DNA of 11,498 bases from an uncultured Chlorobiota bacterium (GCA_947311125.1 CAMZKI010000281.1:1-11498), one strand, 5' to 3'; numbered from the stretch's first letter, positions 1 to 7,900 are shown. The notes: generated from the sequence alone by a model not told the origin. Numbers and translations are program-made.

Positions 1-125
1 GCGGCATACTCATAGATTCTTTTAAGACGGATATAATCCCCTCTTACTTTTGTTTTAAACGGTAAGTTTTATACTCACAACCTTTCTTATTTATTTTTCA
101 GCGCACTCCTGAATGAATATTTTTA
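1..125. other. Unassigned left edge
   Basis: No gene can be supported here. The + frame starting at base 3 stays open for 20 codons to a TAA at 63-65, so it could be the last residues of a gene entering from the left, but the translation shows no recognisable motif. On the - strand an ATG at 13-11 could begin a gene running out of the window, with only about four codons visible. I see no hairpin terminator and no RNA gene in this stretch. Confidence 0.3.
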
Positions 126-138
126 ATATCCAAATTTT

Positions 139-169
139 TTTGTATGTTATAAAAAATAAATTAAATTTG
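139..169 (+). promoter_or_regulatory. Bacteroidota-type promoter for the T9SS protein gene
   Basis: A TTTG at 139-142 is followed after 19 bases by TAAATTTG at 162-169, an exact match to the TAnnTTTG -7 element used by the Bacteroidota primary sigma factor, with its -33 TTTG at normal spacing. Transcription would be expected to start near 174-178, leaving a leader of about 30 bases before the ATG at 206. The match is direct; promoter activity is inferred. Confidence 0.7.
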
Positions 170-205
170 TAGTATAAATCATTTACTCACTAAAAAATTT
201 AAGTT

Positions 206-1285
206 ATGAAAAGAGGTTTACTTACATTAATTTTCGTAGTTCTTGCTGCTTATGCTACGAACGCACAACCGTTTTTTTCAGAATCGTTTTCTGCTGAAAT
301 ACCGGCAACTTGGACAGTAACAACTAACTCAGGAATCGGCTGGTTTTGGGATGACGGAACATCTCACGATTACGGAGAAGGATGTGCAATTATTGACAGC
401 GATGCTTCCGGCGGATTAGAAGACGGAACTTTAGAATCACCTGTTGTTGATTGTTCTTCATATTCAACAGTTGTATTGAAATATAACTATAACTTTCAGA
501 AATTTAGTACCGGTGAACCTGACAGTGGTTATGTTGAAGTATTTGACGGAACAAATTGGATATGGTTAAAAAGTTATCATACTGATTCTCCTTCTAATTT
601 ACCTGAAACAGACATTATTGATGTTACCGCTTATGCTGCGGGAAATGCAAATTTTAAAGTACGTTTTGGTTATTTAGCAGATTATATGTGGTATTTTGAA
701 GTAAGTAAGGTTGAATTGGCGACAGGCTTCTATAATGTTACGTTTAATTGTAATATTAATGATTCAATTACCGGCGGTTATTTTACGCCGGGAACTGATA
801 CTTTAAGTGTAACCGGAAGTTTTGCCGGATGGACGGAACCCGGAACCGATGCCTCTTTATTTATGGCAGATACGGACGGAGACGGTATTTATACATATAC
901 TACTGTTTTAGCCAACGGAACATATGAATACAAGTATTTTAAAAATGCCGGATGGTCAGGCGGTGAGTGGGACGGTAGTCCTAACAGAACTTTTACTGTT
1001 GCTGATGCAGATTTGGTAATAGATGATGTTTTCGGTAATATTAGTGCGGATGTCAATCAAATACAAAAAGACGGAATTAAAGTATATCCGAATCCTTCAA
1101 ACGGTATTCTAAATATCAATGTTGAAAATAACTATAATCTTGAAGTATTCGATATTACGGGAAGGGTAGTTAACACAAGAACATTAACGGGAAATACAAC
1201 ACTTGAATTAAATACTGCAGGTATTTATTTCTTACGTTTCTCAAACGAAAAAGGTTCTTATACACAAAAAGTGATTGTAAGATAG
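206..1285 (+). CDS. Secreted T9SS-sorted protein: jelly-roll-like domain, carbohydrate-binding-like domain, type A sorting domain
   Basis: A 359-residue exported protein of unknown specific function. Residues 1-20 form a signal peptide (MKR, a hydrophobic core, then cleavage after TNA before Q21). Residues about 21-172 look like the jelly-roll/MAM-like module common in Bacteroidota surface proteins: an opening FSESF, a Trp-rich start near W36, W46 and W48, and a closing F-x-V-R-F-G strand. Residues about 176-278 resemble the starch-binding-like/E-set fold, with GSFAGW at 204-209, an acidic turn DTDGDGIY at 222-229, G-x-YEYKYF at 238-245, and aromatics W250 and W255. Residues 291-359 are a type A T9SS C-terminal domain, with VYPNP at 293-297, DITGR at 316-320, AGIYFLRF at 338-345 and a terminal KVIVR. 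The protein should cross the inner membrane by Sec and reach the cell surface or medium by T9SS, with the C-terminal domain removed. No catalytic residues are recognisable, so it is more likely an adhesin or glycan binder than an enzyme. The ATG lies 36 bases after a good -7 element and immediately precedes the signal peptide. Confidence 0.9.
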   Translation: MKRGLLTLIFVVLAAYATNAQPFFSESFSAEIPATWTVTTNSGIGWFWDDGTSHDYGEGCAIIDSDASGGLEDGTLESPVVDCSSYSTVVLKYNYNFQKFSTGEPDSGYVEVFDGTNWIWLKSYHTDSPSNLPETDIIDVTAYAAGNANFKVRFGYLADYMWYFEVSKVELATGFYNVTFNCNINDSITGGYFTPGTDTLSVTGSFAGWTEPGTDASLFMADTDGDGIYTYTTVLANGTYEYKYFKNAGWSGGEWDGSPNRTFTVADADLVIDDVFGNISADVNQIQKDGIKVYPNPSNGILNINVENNYNLEVFDITGRVVNTRTLTGNTTLELNTAGIYFLRFSNEKGSYTQKVIVR

Positions 1286-1306
1286 TATTCCGAAAAATGT
1301 ATTAAG

Positions 1307-1337
1307 AAGGAGGGATGTTAATTATCCCTCCTTTTTT
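1307..1337 (+). terminator. Intrinsic terminator between convergent genes
   Basis: A perfect 10-base-pair stem (AAGGAGGGAT at 1307-1316 with ATCCCTCCTT at 1324-1333) encloses a 7-base loop. A run of six T spans 1332-1337, partly inside the stem. It sits 22 bases past the stop of the T9SS protein gene and 19 bases past the stop of the purine nucleoside phosphorylase gene on the other strand. The T tract favours + strand transcripts. On the - strand the stem is followed only by CTTAAT, so termination in that direction is possible but weaker. Confidence 0.85.
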
Positions 1338-1355
1338 AATTTGCAGACAAAAAAA

Positions 1356-2171
1356 TTACATCTTCTCAATCAACCCTTCAATAATTTTTGTCATTTTCGG
1401 CTCAACTTCTCCGGCAACGTCCTGAACTTCTTCGTGTGTAGTTTCTCCTTCAGGGTCTGACGGCTCACTTACGTTTGTTATTACCGACATGCCGAAAATT
1501 TTCATTCCCTGATGGTGTGCAACAATAACTTCCGGAACAGTTGACATACCCGTTGCATCGGCACCAAATATTTTGAACAAACGGTATTCGGCAGGAGTTT
1601 CTAAAGTAGGACCTGAACTGCCGATATAAATTCCTTTTTGCACCCTTATTCCGTTGTCTTTTGCAATTTTCTCGGCAATTTTAATATATTCTGCATTATA
1701 AACTTTACTCATATCAGGAAATCTAACGCCTAATTCACTGAAATTTTTTCCCCTCAAGGGATGTTCCGGAAAGTTGTTTATATGATCAGTTATTATCATC
1801 ATATCACCTTGTTTGAAATTCGGATTTAAACCTCCTGCCGCATTTGAAACAATTAAATTTTTTACACCCAAAAAGTGCATTACCCTCACGGGGAACGTAA
1901 CTTCTTTCATATCGTAACCTTCATAATAGTGAAATCTTCCCTGCATTGCAACAACATTTTTTCCGGCAAGTTTTCCGAAAACCAATTGTCCGGAATGCCC
2001 TTCAACCGTAGAAACCGGAAAATTCGGAATGTCTTGATATTTTACTTTTAAGGCATTTTCAATTTTATTTCCGAATCCGCCTAAACCGCTGCCGAGAATA
2101 ACGGCAACTTCAGGTTGATTTTTGATTTTTGATTTTAAAAAATCAGCTGTGTCCTTAATTTTACCTAACAT
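1356..2171 (-). CDS. punA: Purine nucleoside phosphorylase, trimeric (high-molecular-weight) class
   Basis: This 271-residue cytoplasmic enzyme splits purine (deoxy)nucleosides with phosphate into free base and (deoxy)ribose-1-phosphate, for purine salvage. It has full family length and the ligands known from the human/bovine enzyme: the phosphate loop ILGSGL with S28; VEGHSG with H59; R79, H81 and Y83 in QGRFHYYEGY; NAAGG at 110-114; E191 in GPTLETPAE; G208-M209-S210; N233 in ITN; and H246 in THEEV. Glu plus Asn at the purine site is the pattern of enzymes that prefer 6-oxopurines (inosine, guanosine), so adenosine is probably a poor substrate. It is unrelated in sequence to the hexameric DeoD type. 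The ATG at 2171-2169 is the natural start because the first helix follows directly. The gene stands alone on its strand, convergent with the T9SS protein gene and divergent from icmF. Bases 2117-2136 contain nearly three tandem copies of GATTTTT within the coding region (residues about 12-18). Confidence 0.95.
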   Translation of the reverse strand: MLGKIKDTADFLKSKIKNQPEVAVILGSGLGGFGNKIENALKVKYQDIPNFPVSTVEGHSGQLVFGKLAGKNVVAMQGRFHYYEGYDMKEVTFPVRVMHFLGVKNLIVSNAAGGLNPNFKQGDMMIITDHINNFPEHPLRGKNFSELGVRFPDMSKVYNAEYIKIAEKIAKDNGIRVQKGIYIGSSGPTLETPAEYRLFKIFGADATGMSTVPEVIVAHHQGMKIFGMSVITNVSEPSDPEGETTHEEVQDVAGEVEPKMTKIIEGLIEKM

Positions 2172-2208
2172 ATTTTATGTATTTTCAGTTTTTAATCAAT
2201 TCAGAGCG

Positions 2209-2216
2209 TAAATATA
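2209..2216 (-). promoter_or_regulatory. Possible -7 element for the purine nucleoside phosphorylase gene
   Basis: Read on the - strand, these bases are TATATTTA, one mismatch from TAnnTTTG, about 38 bases upstream of the ATG. No clear TTG lies at -33 spacing on that strand, so this is only a candidate. Confidence 0.3.
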
Positions 2217-2325
2217 ATAATTTCTTTCTTACGGCTGATAATAAAATTTATACGATTTCCGGAATTTTATATATCGGCATAATAAGATATATCACTTGAT
2301 TTTCTTAAAATGAGACTATTTTTAT

Positions 2326-2333
2326 TAATTTTG
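2326..2333 (+). promoter_or_regulatory. Probable -7 element of the icmF promoter
   Basis: TAATTTTG is an exact TAnnTTTG match on the icmF strand. The only nearby TTG (2296-2298) is 27 bases upstream, more than the usual 19-21, so the -33 element is weak or absent. A start near 2340 would give a leader of about 70 bases. That leader contains an imperfect palindrome and a six-codon reading frame at 2376-2396. Confidence 0.45.
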
Positions 2334-2408
2334 GAAATTGAATTTAAATATATTTTTTCTGAAAAAACGTCAATAATGTTTAGTCTAACATCTTAAATTC
2401 CAAATCTT

Positions 2409-5400
2409 ATGTCTGACATTTCAAAGCTTAAACCTATTAAAAAATACCAACCCGAAAATCACATCAGAATTGTAACTGCCGCATCGCTTTTCGACGGACA
2501 CGATGCCGCCATTAACGTTATGCGACGAATTATTCAAAGTTCAGGTGCCGAAGTTATTCACTTGGGACACAACCGCTCGGTGCAGGAAATTGTAGATTGT
2601 GCCGTGCAGGAAGACGTGCAGGCAATAGCCATAACATCGTATCAGGGCGGACATATTGAGTTTTTTAAATATATGAAAGACCTTTTAAAAGAAAAAGGCA
2701 GAGAAAATATAAAAATTTTCGGAGGCGGAGGCGGTGTAATTCTGCCCGAAGAAATTGAAGAACTTCAAAACTACGGCATCACGCGTATTTATTCGCCTGA
2801 CGACGGACGTGAAATGGGCTTGCAGGGAATGATAAATGATTTACTCGAAAAATCCGACTTCCCGGTTTCGGTTGATGATATTCACGACATCAAAAAATTA
2901 AAAAACAGAGATATTAATACAATCGCCCGATTAATAACTGCTGCAGAATGCTATAATAATAATATTTCTAAATATTTAGAGGAAATCCGTAAAGTTGCTT
3001 CTGAAAAGAAAACACCCGTTCTCGGAATTACCGGAACCGGAGGAAGCGGAAAATCTTCGCTTGTTGATGAACTTGTCAGACGATTTTTGGAAGATTTTGA
3101 CGATAAAACCATTGCCATAATCTCTGTTGACCCCTCAAAACGAAAAACCGGAGGCGCATTGCTCGGCGACCGTATCCGCATGAACAGCATTAATAATGAG
3201 CGAGTTTATATGCGTTCGCTGGCAACGCGTCAGGCAAATCTTTCGCTGTCGCCTTATGTGCATGATGCCGTGGATATTGTAAAAGCAGCCGGTTACGACC
3301 TTGTTATTTTGGAAACTTCGGGCATCGGGCAGTCCGACACCGAAATTACCGACCAAAGTGATGTGGCGATGTATGTAATGACCCCCGAATACGGCGCCGC
3401 AACACAGTTGGAAAAGATTGATATGTTGGACTTTGCAGATATTATTGCCATAAATAAATTTGATAAAAGAGGTGCGTTGGATGCTCTGCGAGACGTAAAA
3501 AAACAATATCAAAGAAATCATGAAATTTTTGATAAAGATGTTGAAGAAATGCCTGTTTTCGGAACTGTTGCATCGCAATTTAACGACAGCGGCGTAAATC
3601 AACTTTATGTAGCTTTAATGAATTTAATTTCAGAAAAATCAGGTCAAAATTTCAAAGGTAAATATCAACTTACAAGCGAAATGCAGGAAAAAATGGTAAT
3701 TATTCCGCCAAAACGTGTGCGATATTTATCCGAAATTGCCGAAACTATTCGCAATTACAACGAATGGACTGAAAAACAAGCAGAAATTGCCCGAAATTTG
3801 TTTGCATTTAAACAGACTTTAAAGCATCTGCAAGATTCCGAAGCATCTCAAAAAATAAATGAACTCTACAAAAAAACAGAACTCGACCTCGACCCGCACA
3901 ATAAGAGAATTATTGAAAATTGGGACGAAAAAGTAAAAAAATATGCAGGTGATGAATACGTTTATCAGGTCAGAGGGCGAGATATTAAAGTTACGACCTT
4001 TACAAAAAGCCTTTCGCAACTTCGCATACCAAAAATATCATTACCGAAATACAAAGATTGGGGCGAAATTTTAAAATGGAACTTGCGTGAAAACGTTCCT
4101 GGCGAATTTCCGTATGCCGCAGGCGTTTTTCCGTTTAAACGTGAAGGTGAAGACCCGACAAGAATGTTCGCCGGCGAAGGCGGTCCCGAACGCACAAACA
4201 AACGTTTTCATTACGTATCACTCGGAATGCCTGCCAAACGACTCTCAACGGCTTTTGATTCGGTAACTCTATACGGCGAAGACCCTGACCGAAGACCTGA
4301 TATTTACGGAAAAATAGGAAATTCGGGCGTTTCGATTGCTTGTCTTGATGATGCAAAAAAATTATATTCAGGTTTCGAACTCACAAATCCGAAAACTTCC
4401 GTTTCAATGACCATAAACGGTCCCGCACCCATAATGACTGCATTTTTTATGAATGCCGCCATCGACCAAGAATGTGAAAAATATATACGAAAAAACGGGC
4501 TTGAAAAAGAAGTTGAAGAAAAAATTAAAGCAATTTACAAAGCAAAAGGCACACAACGTCCCGTTTATCAAGGCAATTTGCCCGAAGGAAACAACGGTCT
4601 GGGTTTAATGCTTCTCGGTGTTACCGGTAATCAAGTTTTGCCGAAAGAAGTTTACGAAAAAATAAAAGCCGAAACAATTACAAAGGTGCGAGGAACGGTG
4701 CAAGCCGACATTTTGAAAGAAGACCAAGCTCAAAACACTTGCATTTATTCTACCGACTTTTCGCTTAAACTTATGGGCGATATGCAGGAATATTTTATCA
4801 ATAACGGTGTGCGAAACTTCTATTCGGTGTCAATTTCCGGCTATCACATTGCCGAAGCAGGTGCAAATCCTATTACACAACTTGCGTTTACGCTTGCCAA
4901 CGGTTTTACTTATGTGGAATATTATGCTTCGCGCGGAATGGACATCAATAAGTTTGCACCAAACTTATCGTTCTTTTTCTCTAACGGATTAGACCCCGAA
5001 TACTCGGTTATGGGGCGTGTTGCTCGACTTATTTGGGCAAAAGCAATGAAGAAAAAATACGGTGCTGATGCTCGTTCGCAAATGTTAAAATATCATATCC
5101 AAACATCCGGGCGTTCGCTTCATGCACAAGAAATTGATTTTAATGATATTCGCACAACTCTGCAAGCTCTTTATGCTATTTACGACAATTGTAACTCGCT
5201 GCATACCAATGCTTACGATGAAGCAATTACAACCCCTACGGAAGAAAGCGTAAGACGTGCTATGGCAATTCAACTCATTATAAATCACGAACTTGGCTTG
5301 GCAAAAAATCAAAATCCCTTGCAAGGTTCATTTATAATTGAAGAACTTACGGACCTTGTTGAAGAAGCCGTGCTTATGGAATTTGACCGCATTACCGAAC

Positions 5401-5789
5401 GCGGCGGCGTTCTCGGAGCAATGGAAACTATGTATCAACGCAGTAAAATTCAGGAAGAAAGTTTGTATTACGAAAATTTGAAACATACAGGCGAATTACC
5501 GATAATGGGCGTAAATACATTTTTATCATCGAAAGGTTCGCCGACAGTAACACCCGGTGAAGTTATACGTGCAACGGAAGACGAAAAAGAATATCAAATT
5601 TTTATGCTCGAACAACTGCATAAAACACAGGCGGAAACTTGTCCCGCTGCACTCGAAAAATTAAAAAATGCAGCAATAAATCACCGAAATATTTTTGCCG
5701 AACTTATGGAAACCGCAAAAGTTTGCTCAATAGGGCAAATTACCGGAGCGTTGTTTAGGGTAGGAGGGCAATACAGGCGAAATATGTAA
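2409..5789 (+). CDS. icmF: Fused isobutyryl-CoA mutase (B12 domain, G-protein chaperone, mutase)
   Basis: A 1126-residue adenosylcobalamin enzyme that interconverts isobutyryl-CoA and n-butyryl-CoA in the cytoplasm by radical carbon-skeleton rearrangement. The domain order is the IcmF order. Residues about 17-150 are the B12-binding domain, with DGHDAA at 29-34 where H31 is the expected lower cobalt ligand, and a glycine stretch GGGGG at 105-109. Residues about 200-410 are a MeaB/ArgK-type GTPase, with Walker A GTGGSGKS at 209-216, SVDPS at 239-243, TGGALLGDRIRM, ETSGIGQ at 302-308 and NKFD at 349-352. A linker follows, then the mutase barrel from about 560. F587 (in RMFAGEG) and Q775 (in QAQNT) stand where methylmalonyl-CoA mutases have Tyr and Arg, which indicates isobutyryl-CoA rather than methylmalonyl-CoA. 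H813 lies in the SGYH motif of the active site. The GTPase probably loads and protects the cofactor. Both ends look intact. The coding strand looks visibly richer in G and C than the HhH gene downstream. A minor pivalyl-CoA/isovaleryl-CoA activity, known for some IcmF enzymes, is possible. Confidence 0.93.
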   Translation: MSDISKLKPIKKYQPENHIRIVTAASLFDGHDAAINVMRRIIQSSGAEVIHLGHNRSVQEIVDCAVQEDVQAIAITSYQGGHIEFFKYMKDLLKEKGRENIKIFGGGGGVILPEEIEELQNYGITRIYSPDDGREMGLQGMINDLLEKSDFPVSVDDIHDIKKLKNRDINTIARLITAAECYNNNISKYLEEIRKVASEKKTPVLGITGTGGSGKSSLVDELVRRFLEDFDDKTIAIISVDPSKRKTGGALLGDRIRMNSINNERVYMRSLATRQANLSLSPYVHDAVDIVKAAGYDLVILETSGIGQSDTEITDQSDVAMYVMTPEYGAATQLEKIDMLDFADIIAINKFDKRGALDALRDVKKQYQRNHEIFDKDVEEMPVFGTVASQFNDSGVNQLYVALMNLISEKSGQNFKGKYQLTSEMQEKMVIIPPKRVRYLSEIAETIRNYNEWTEKQAEIARNLFAFKQTLKHLQDSEASQKINELYKKTELDLDPHNKRIIENWDEKVKKYAGDEYVYQVRGRDIKVTTFTKSLSQLRIPKISLPKYKDWGEILKWNLRENVPGEFPYAAGVFPFKREGEDPTRMFAGEGGPERTNKRFHYVSLGMPAKRLSTAFDSVTLYGEDPDRRPDIYGKIGNSGVSIACLDDAKKLYSGFELTNPKTSVSMTINGPAPIMTAFFMNAAIDQECEKYIRKNGLEKEVEEKIKAIYKAKGTQRPVYQGNLPEGNNGLGLMLLGVTGNQVLPKEVYEKIKAETITKVRGTVQADILKEDQAQNTCIYSTDFSLKLMGDMQEYFINNGVRNFYSVSISGYHIAEAGANPITQLAFTLANGFTYVEYYASRGMDINKFAPNLSFFFSNGLDPEYSVMGRVARLIWAKAMKKKYGADARSQMLKYHIQTSGRSLHAQEIDFNDIRTTLQALYAIYDNCNSLHTNAYDEAITTPTEESVRRAMAIQLIINHELGLAKNQNPLQGSFIIEELTDLVEEAVLMEFDRITERGGVLGAMETMYQRSKIQEESLYYENLKHTGELPIMGVNTFLSSKGSPTVTPGEVIRATEDEKEYQIFMLEQLHKTQAETCPAALEKLKNAAINHRNIFAELMETAKVCSIGQITGALFRVGGQYRRNM

Positions 5790-5819
5790 TACTTAAGCAT
5801 AATTCTTTTATAAATAATC

Positions 5820-5850
5820 TTGTCCTGAATAATCAAATTATATATCTTTG
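5820..5850 (+). promoter_or_regulatory. Bacteroidota-type promoter for the fbaA operon
   Basis: TTG at 5820-5822 is followed after 20 bases by TATCTTTG at 5843-5850, an exact TAnnTTTG match with ideal spacing. Expected start near 5856, leaving a leader of about 55 bases before the fbaA ATG. It lies in the 122-base gap after icmF, where I see no clear terminator hairpin, so some read-through from icmF is also possible. Confidence 0.7.
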
Positions 5851-5911
5851 AATTTTATTTGAGAAAAACGAATAAAAATTCACAATTCATAACACTTTAA
5901 TTTTACAAAAT

Positions 5912-6994
5912 ATGGCTTTTAAAAACATAAAACCGGGTGTCGTTACAGGCGATGATGTTCAAAAACTTTTTCAAATCGCAAAAGATAATAAATTTGCAAT
6001 GCCTGCGGTAAATATCGTCGGCTCACATTCGGCAAATGCCGTTTTGGAAGCTGCCGCAAAAGCAAATTCTCCGGTTATGATACAACTTTCGAGCGGAGGA
6101 GCACAATTTTTTGCAGGCAAAAGTTTACCTAACGATAATTATGAAGCACAAATACTCGGCGGAATTGCAGGTGCAAAATATGTTCACGAAGTTGCCGAAG
6201 CTTACGGAGTTCCCGTAATTATGCACACCGATCATGCAGCAAAAAAACTCCTTCCTTGGATTGACGGCTTGCTTGAAGCAGGAGAAGAGCATTACAAAAA
6301 ATACGGAAAACCGCTTTACAGTTCTCATATGCTTGATTTGTCGGTTGAAACGCTCGAAGAAAATATCGAAATAAGTGCAAAATACCTTGAAAGAATGAGT
6401 AAAATCGGGATGACACTCGAAATTGAACTCGGCGTTACCGGAGGCGAAGAAGACGGTGTTGATAATGAGGATGTTGATGAATCTAAACTTTATACTCAGC
6501 CCGAAGACGTTTTTTATGCTTACGAAAAACTGATGAAAATAAGCAATAAATTTACTGTTGCGGCATCATTCGGAAATGTTCACGGTGTATATAAGCCCGG
6601 TAATGTAAAACTTACTCCTAAAATTTTGCTGAATTCTCAAAATTATATAAGAGAAAAGCATAATCTTACTGAAGAAAAACCCGTAAATTTTGTATTCCAC
6701 GGCGGCTCGGGTTCAACACATGACGAAATTAAAGAAGCTGTTTCTTACGGTGTTATAAAAATGAATATTGATACCGATACACAATGGGCTTTTTGGAACG
6801 GTGTAAGAAAATATGAAGCTCAGTGGCATGATTATTTACAAACTCAAATAGGAAATCCCGAAGGAGACGATAAACCGAATAAGAAAAAATACGACCCGCG
6901 TGTTTGGATAAGAGAAGGCGAAAAATCAATGGCGGAAAGATTACAAATTGCTTTTGAAGATTTGAATTGTATTAACAGAAACGAACTTCTTTAA
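5912..6994 (+). CDS. fbaA: Class II (zinc) fructose-bisphosphate aldolase, FbaA/class IIA type
   Basis: This 360-residue enzyme matches the length of the E. coli class IIA enzyme. It reversibly cleaves fructose-1,6-bisphosphate into dihydroxyacetone phosphate and glyceraldehyde-3-phosphate in glycolysis and gluconeogenesis. The metal and catalytic residues are present: D107 and H108 in HTDHAAK; E172 in IELG with the class IIA signature GGEEDGVDN after it; H224 in GNVHG; and H263 in VFHGGSGST, the glycine-rich substrate phosphate loop. MNIDTDTQ at 284-291 is the usual substrate-binding strand. The insertion around 185-198 (acidic, then YTQPEDV) is typical of the IIA group and separates it from the shorter IIB/GatY/KbaY aldolases, so a tagatose- or galactitol-specific role is unlikely. 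It is the first gene of a probable operon; accD begins 48 bases after its stop with no hairpin between them. Confidence 0.96.
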   Translation: MAFKNIKPGVVTGDDVQKLFQIAKDNKFAMPAVNIVGSHSANAVLEAAAKANSPVMIQLSSGGAQFFAGKSLPNDNYEAQILGGIAGAKYVHEVAEAYGVPVIMHTDHAAKKLLPWIDGLLEAGEEHYKKYGKPLYSSHMLDLSVETLEENIEISAKYLERMSKIGMTLEIELGVTGGEEDGVDNEDVDESKLYTQPEDVFYAYEKLMKISNKFTVAASFGNVHGVYKPGNVKLTPKILLNSQNYIREKHNLTEEKPVNFVFHGGSGSTHDEIKEAVSYGVIKMNIDTDTQWAFWNGVRKYEAQWHDYLQTQIGNPEGDDKPNKKKYDPRVWIREGEKSMAERLQIAFEDLNCINRNELL

Positions 6995-7042
6995 TCTTTT
7001 TAAACTTTTAACTTTATAAATTTTCAACTTTAAACTAAAAAG

Positions 7043-7900
7043 ATGGTAAAAGAAAATACAGGTTGGTTTACAAGAACGGAAAAAGGAATAAAAACAGATA
7101 TAAAAAATCAAAAAGAAATACAGGAGGGGCTTTGGTATAAATGTCCTAAATGCAAGAAAATTGTTCCTACCGAAGATCACGAAGCTAATTTAAATGTTTG
7201 TGAGTGCGGTTATCACGACAGAATACCTGCCGTAAAATATTTTGAAATATTATTTGACGATAATAAGTACGAAGAACTATTCGAAAACTTGACTTCGGCT
7301 GACCCGCTTAATTTTGTCGATACCAAGAAATATAAAGACAGGATTAAAGCGACACAAAAAAAATCCGGACTAAAAGATGCAATGACGGTAGCAACAGGAG
7401 AAATAGATAAACAAAAGATTGTTATCGCCGCTATGAACTTTGAATTTATCGGCGGTTCGATGGGAGCCGTAGTAGGAGAAAAAATAGCAAGAGCTGTTGA
7501 TTTTGCATTAGAAAATAAAATGCCGTTAATGATAATTTCTAAATCAGGAGGAGCTCGTATGATGGAAGCCGCTTTTTCTTTAATGCAAATGGCAAAAACA
7601 TCGGCTAAATTAGCCCAACTTTCCGATGCCGGAATACCCTATATCTCATTATTGCTTGACCCTACAACAGGCGGAACAACGGCATCATTTGCTATGCTGG
7701 GCGATGTTAATATTGCAGAGCCGGGAGCTTTAATCGGCTTTGCAGGACCGCGGGTAATCAGAGATACCGTAGGGCACGACCTCCCCGAGGGCTTTCAACG
7801 TTCGGAATTTGTTCTCGAACACGGTTTTTTAGATTATATCGTTGAACGTAAAAATCTAAAAAAAATAATATCGCAACAATTAAGGATGTTTGCAAATTAG
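7043..7900 (+). CDS. accD: Acetyl-CoA carboxylase carboxyltransferase, beta subunit
   Basis: At 285 residues this is the normal length for the beta half of the carboxyltransferase, which works with AccA to transfer carboxyl from carboxybiotin (AccB) to acetyl-CoA, giving malonyl-CoA for fatty-acid synthesis. The crotonase-like core is clear: SGGARMMEA at 168-176, GGTTASFAMLGDV at 210-222, and the GFAGPRVI block at 232-239, which supply acetyl-CoA and oxyanion contacts. The N-terminus has a zinc ribbon with C34-x2-C37, then C53-x1-C55. The E. coli protein has CxxC, 15 residues, CxxC; here the 15-residue spacing is kept but the second pair is one residue short, and H58 follows closely. Whether zinc is still bound normally is open. 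accA, accB and accC are not in this window. The gene sits 48 bases after fbaA and 43 bases before the symporter ATG, on the same strand, so co-transcription is likely. Confidence 0.95.
   Translation: MVKENTGWFTRTEKGIKTDIKNQKEIQEGLWYKCPKCKKIVPTEDHEANLNVCECGYHDRIPAVKYFEILFDDNKYEELFENLTSADPLNFVDTKKYKDRIKATQKKSGLKDAMTVATGEIDKQKIVIAAMNFEFIGGSMGAVVGEKIARAVDFALENKMPLMIISKSGGARMMEAAFSLMQMAKTSAKLAQLSDAGIPYISLLLDPTTGGTTASFAMLGDVNIAEPGALIGFAGPRVIRDTVGHDLPEGFQRSEFVLEHGFLDYIVERKNLKKIISQQLRMFAN

Noticed and set aside
2117..2136. Tandem GATTTTT heptamer (just under three copies) in the purine nucleoside phosphorylase gene
   Set aside because: A 7-base unit could in principle cause phase variation by slippage, but two full copies and a partial one are too few. 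The gene is intact, and a housekeeping enzyme is not an expected phase-variable target.
3135..3602. 155-codon antisense open frame inside icmF
   Set aside because: It lies wholly opposite a highly conserved GTPase-coding region, and its translation is Cys/His/Ile-rich without family motifs. The other antisense frames within icmF (2951-3190, 3819-4201, 4135-4356, 5085-5324) are rejected for the same reason.
2409..5789. Horizontal transfer of icmF because its G+C looks higher than that of the HhH gene
   Set aside because: By hand count, bases 3301-3360 have 29 of 60 G/C against 19 of 60 at 9961-10020. The latter gene is Lys-rich and only short stretches were counted; protein composition and expression bias can explain the gap, and no mobile-element traces flank icmF.
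7003..7031. Three AACTTT copies between fbaA and accD (7003, 7010, 7026)
   Set aside because: Spacing is irregular and the stretch is simply AT-rich; nothing indicates an operator or an attachment site.
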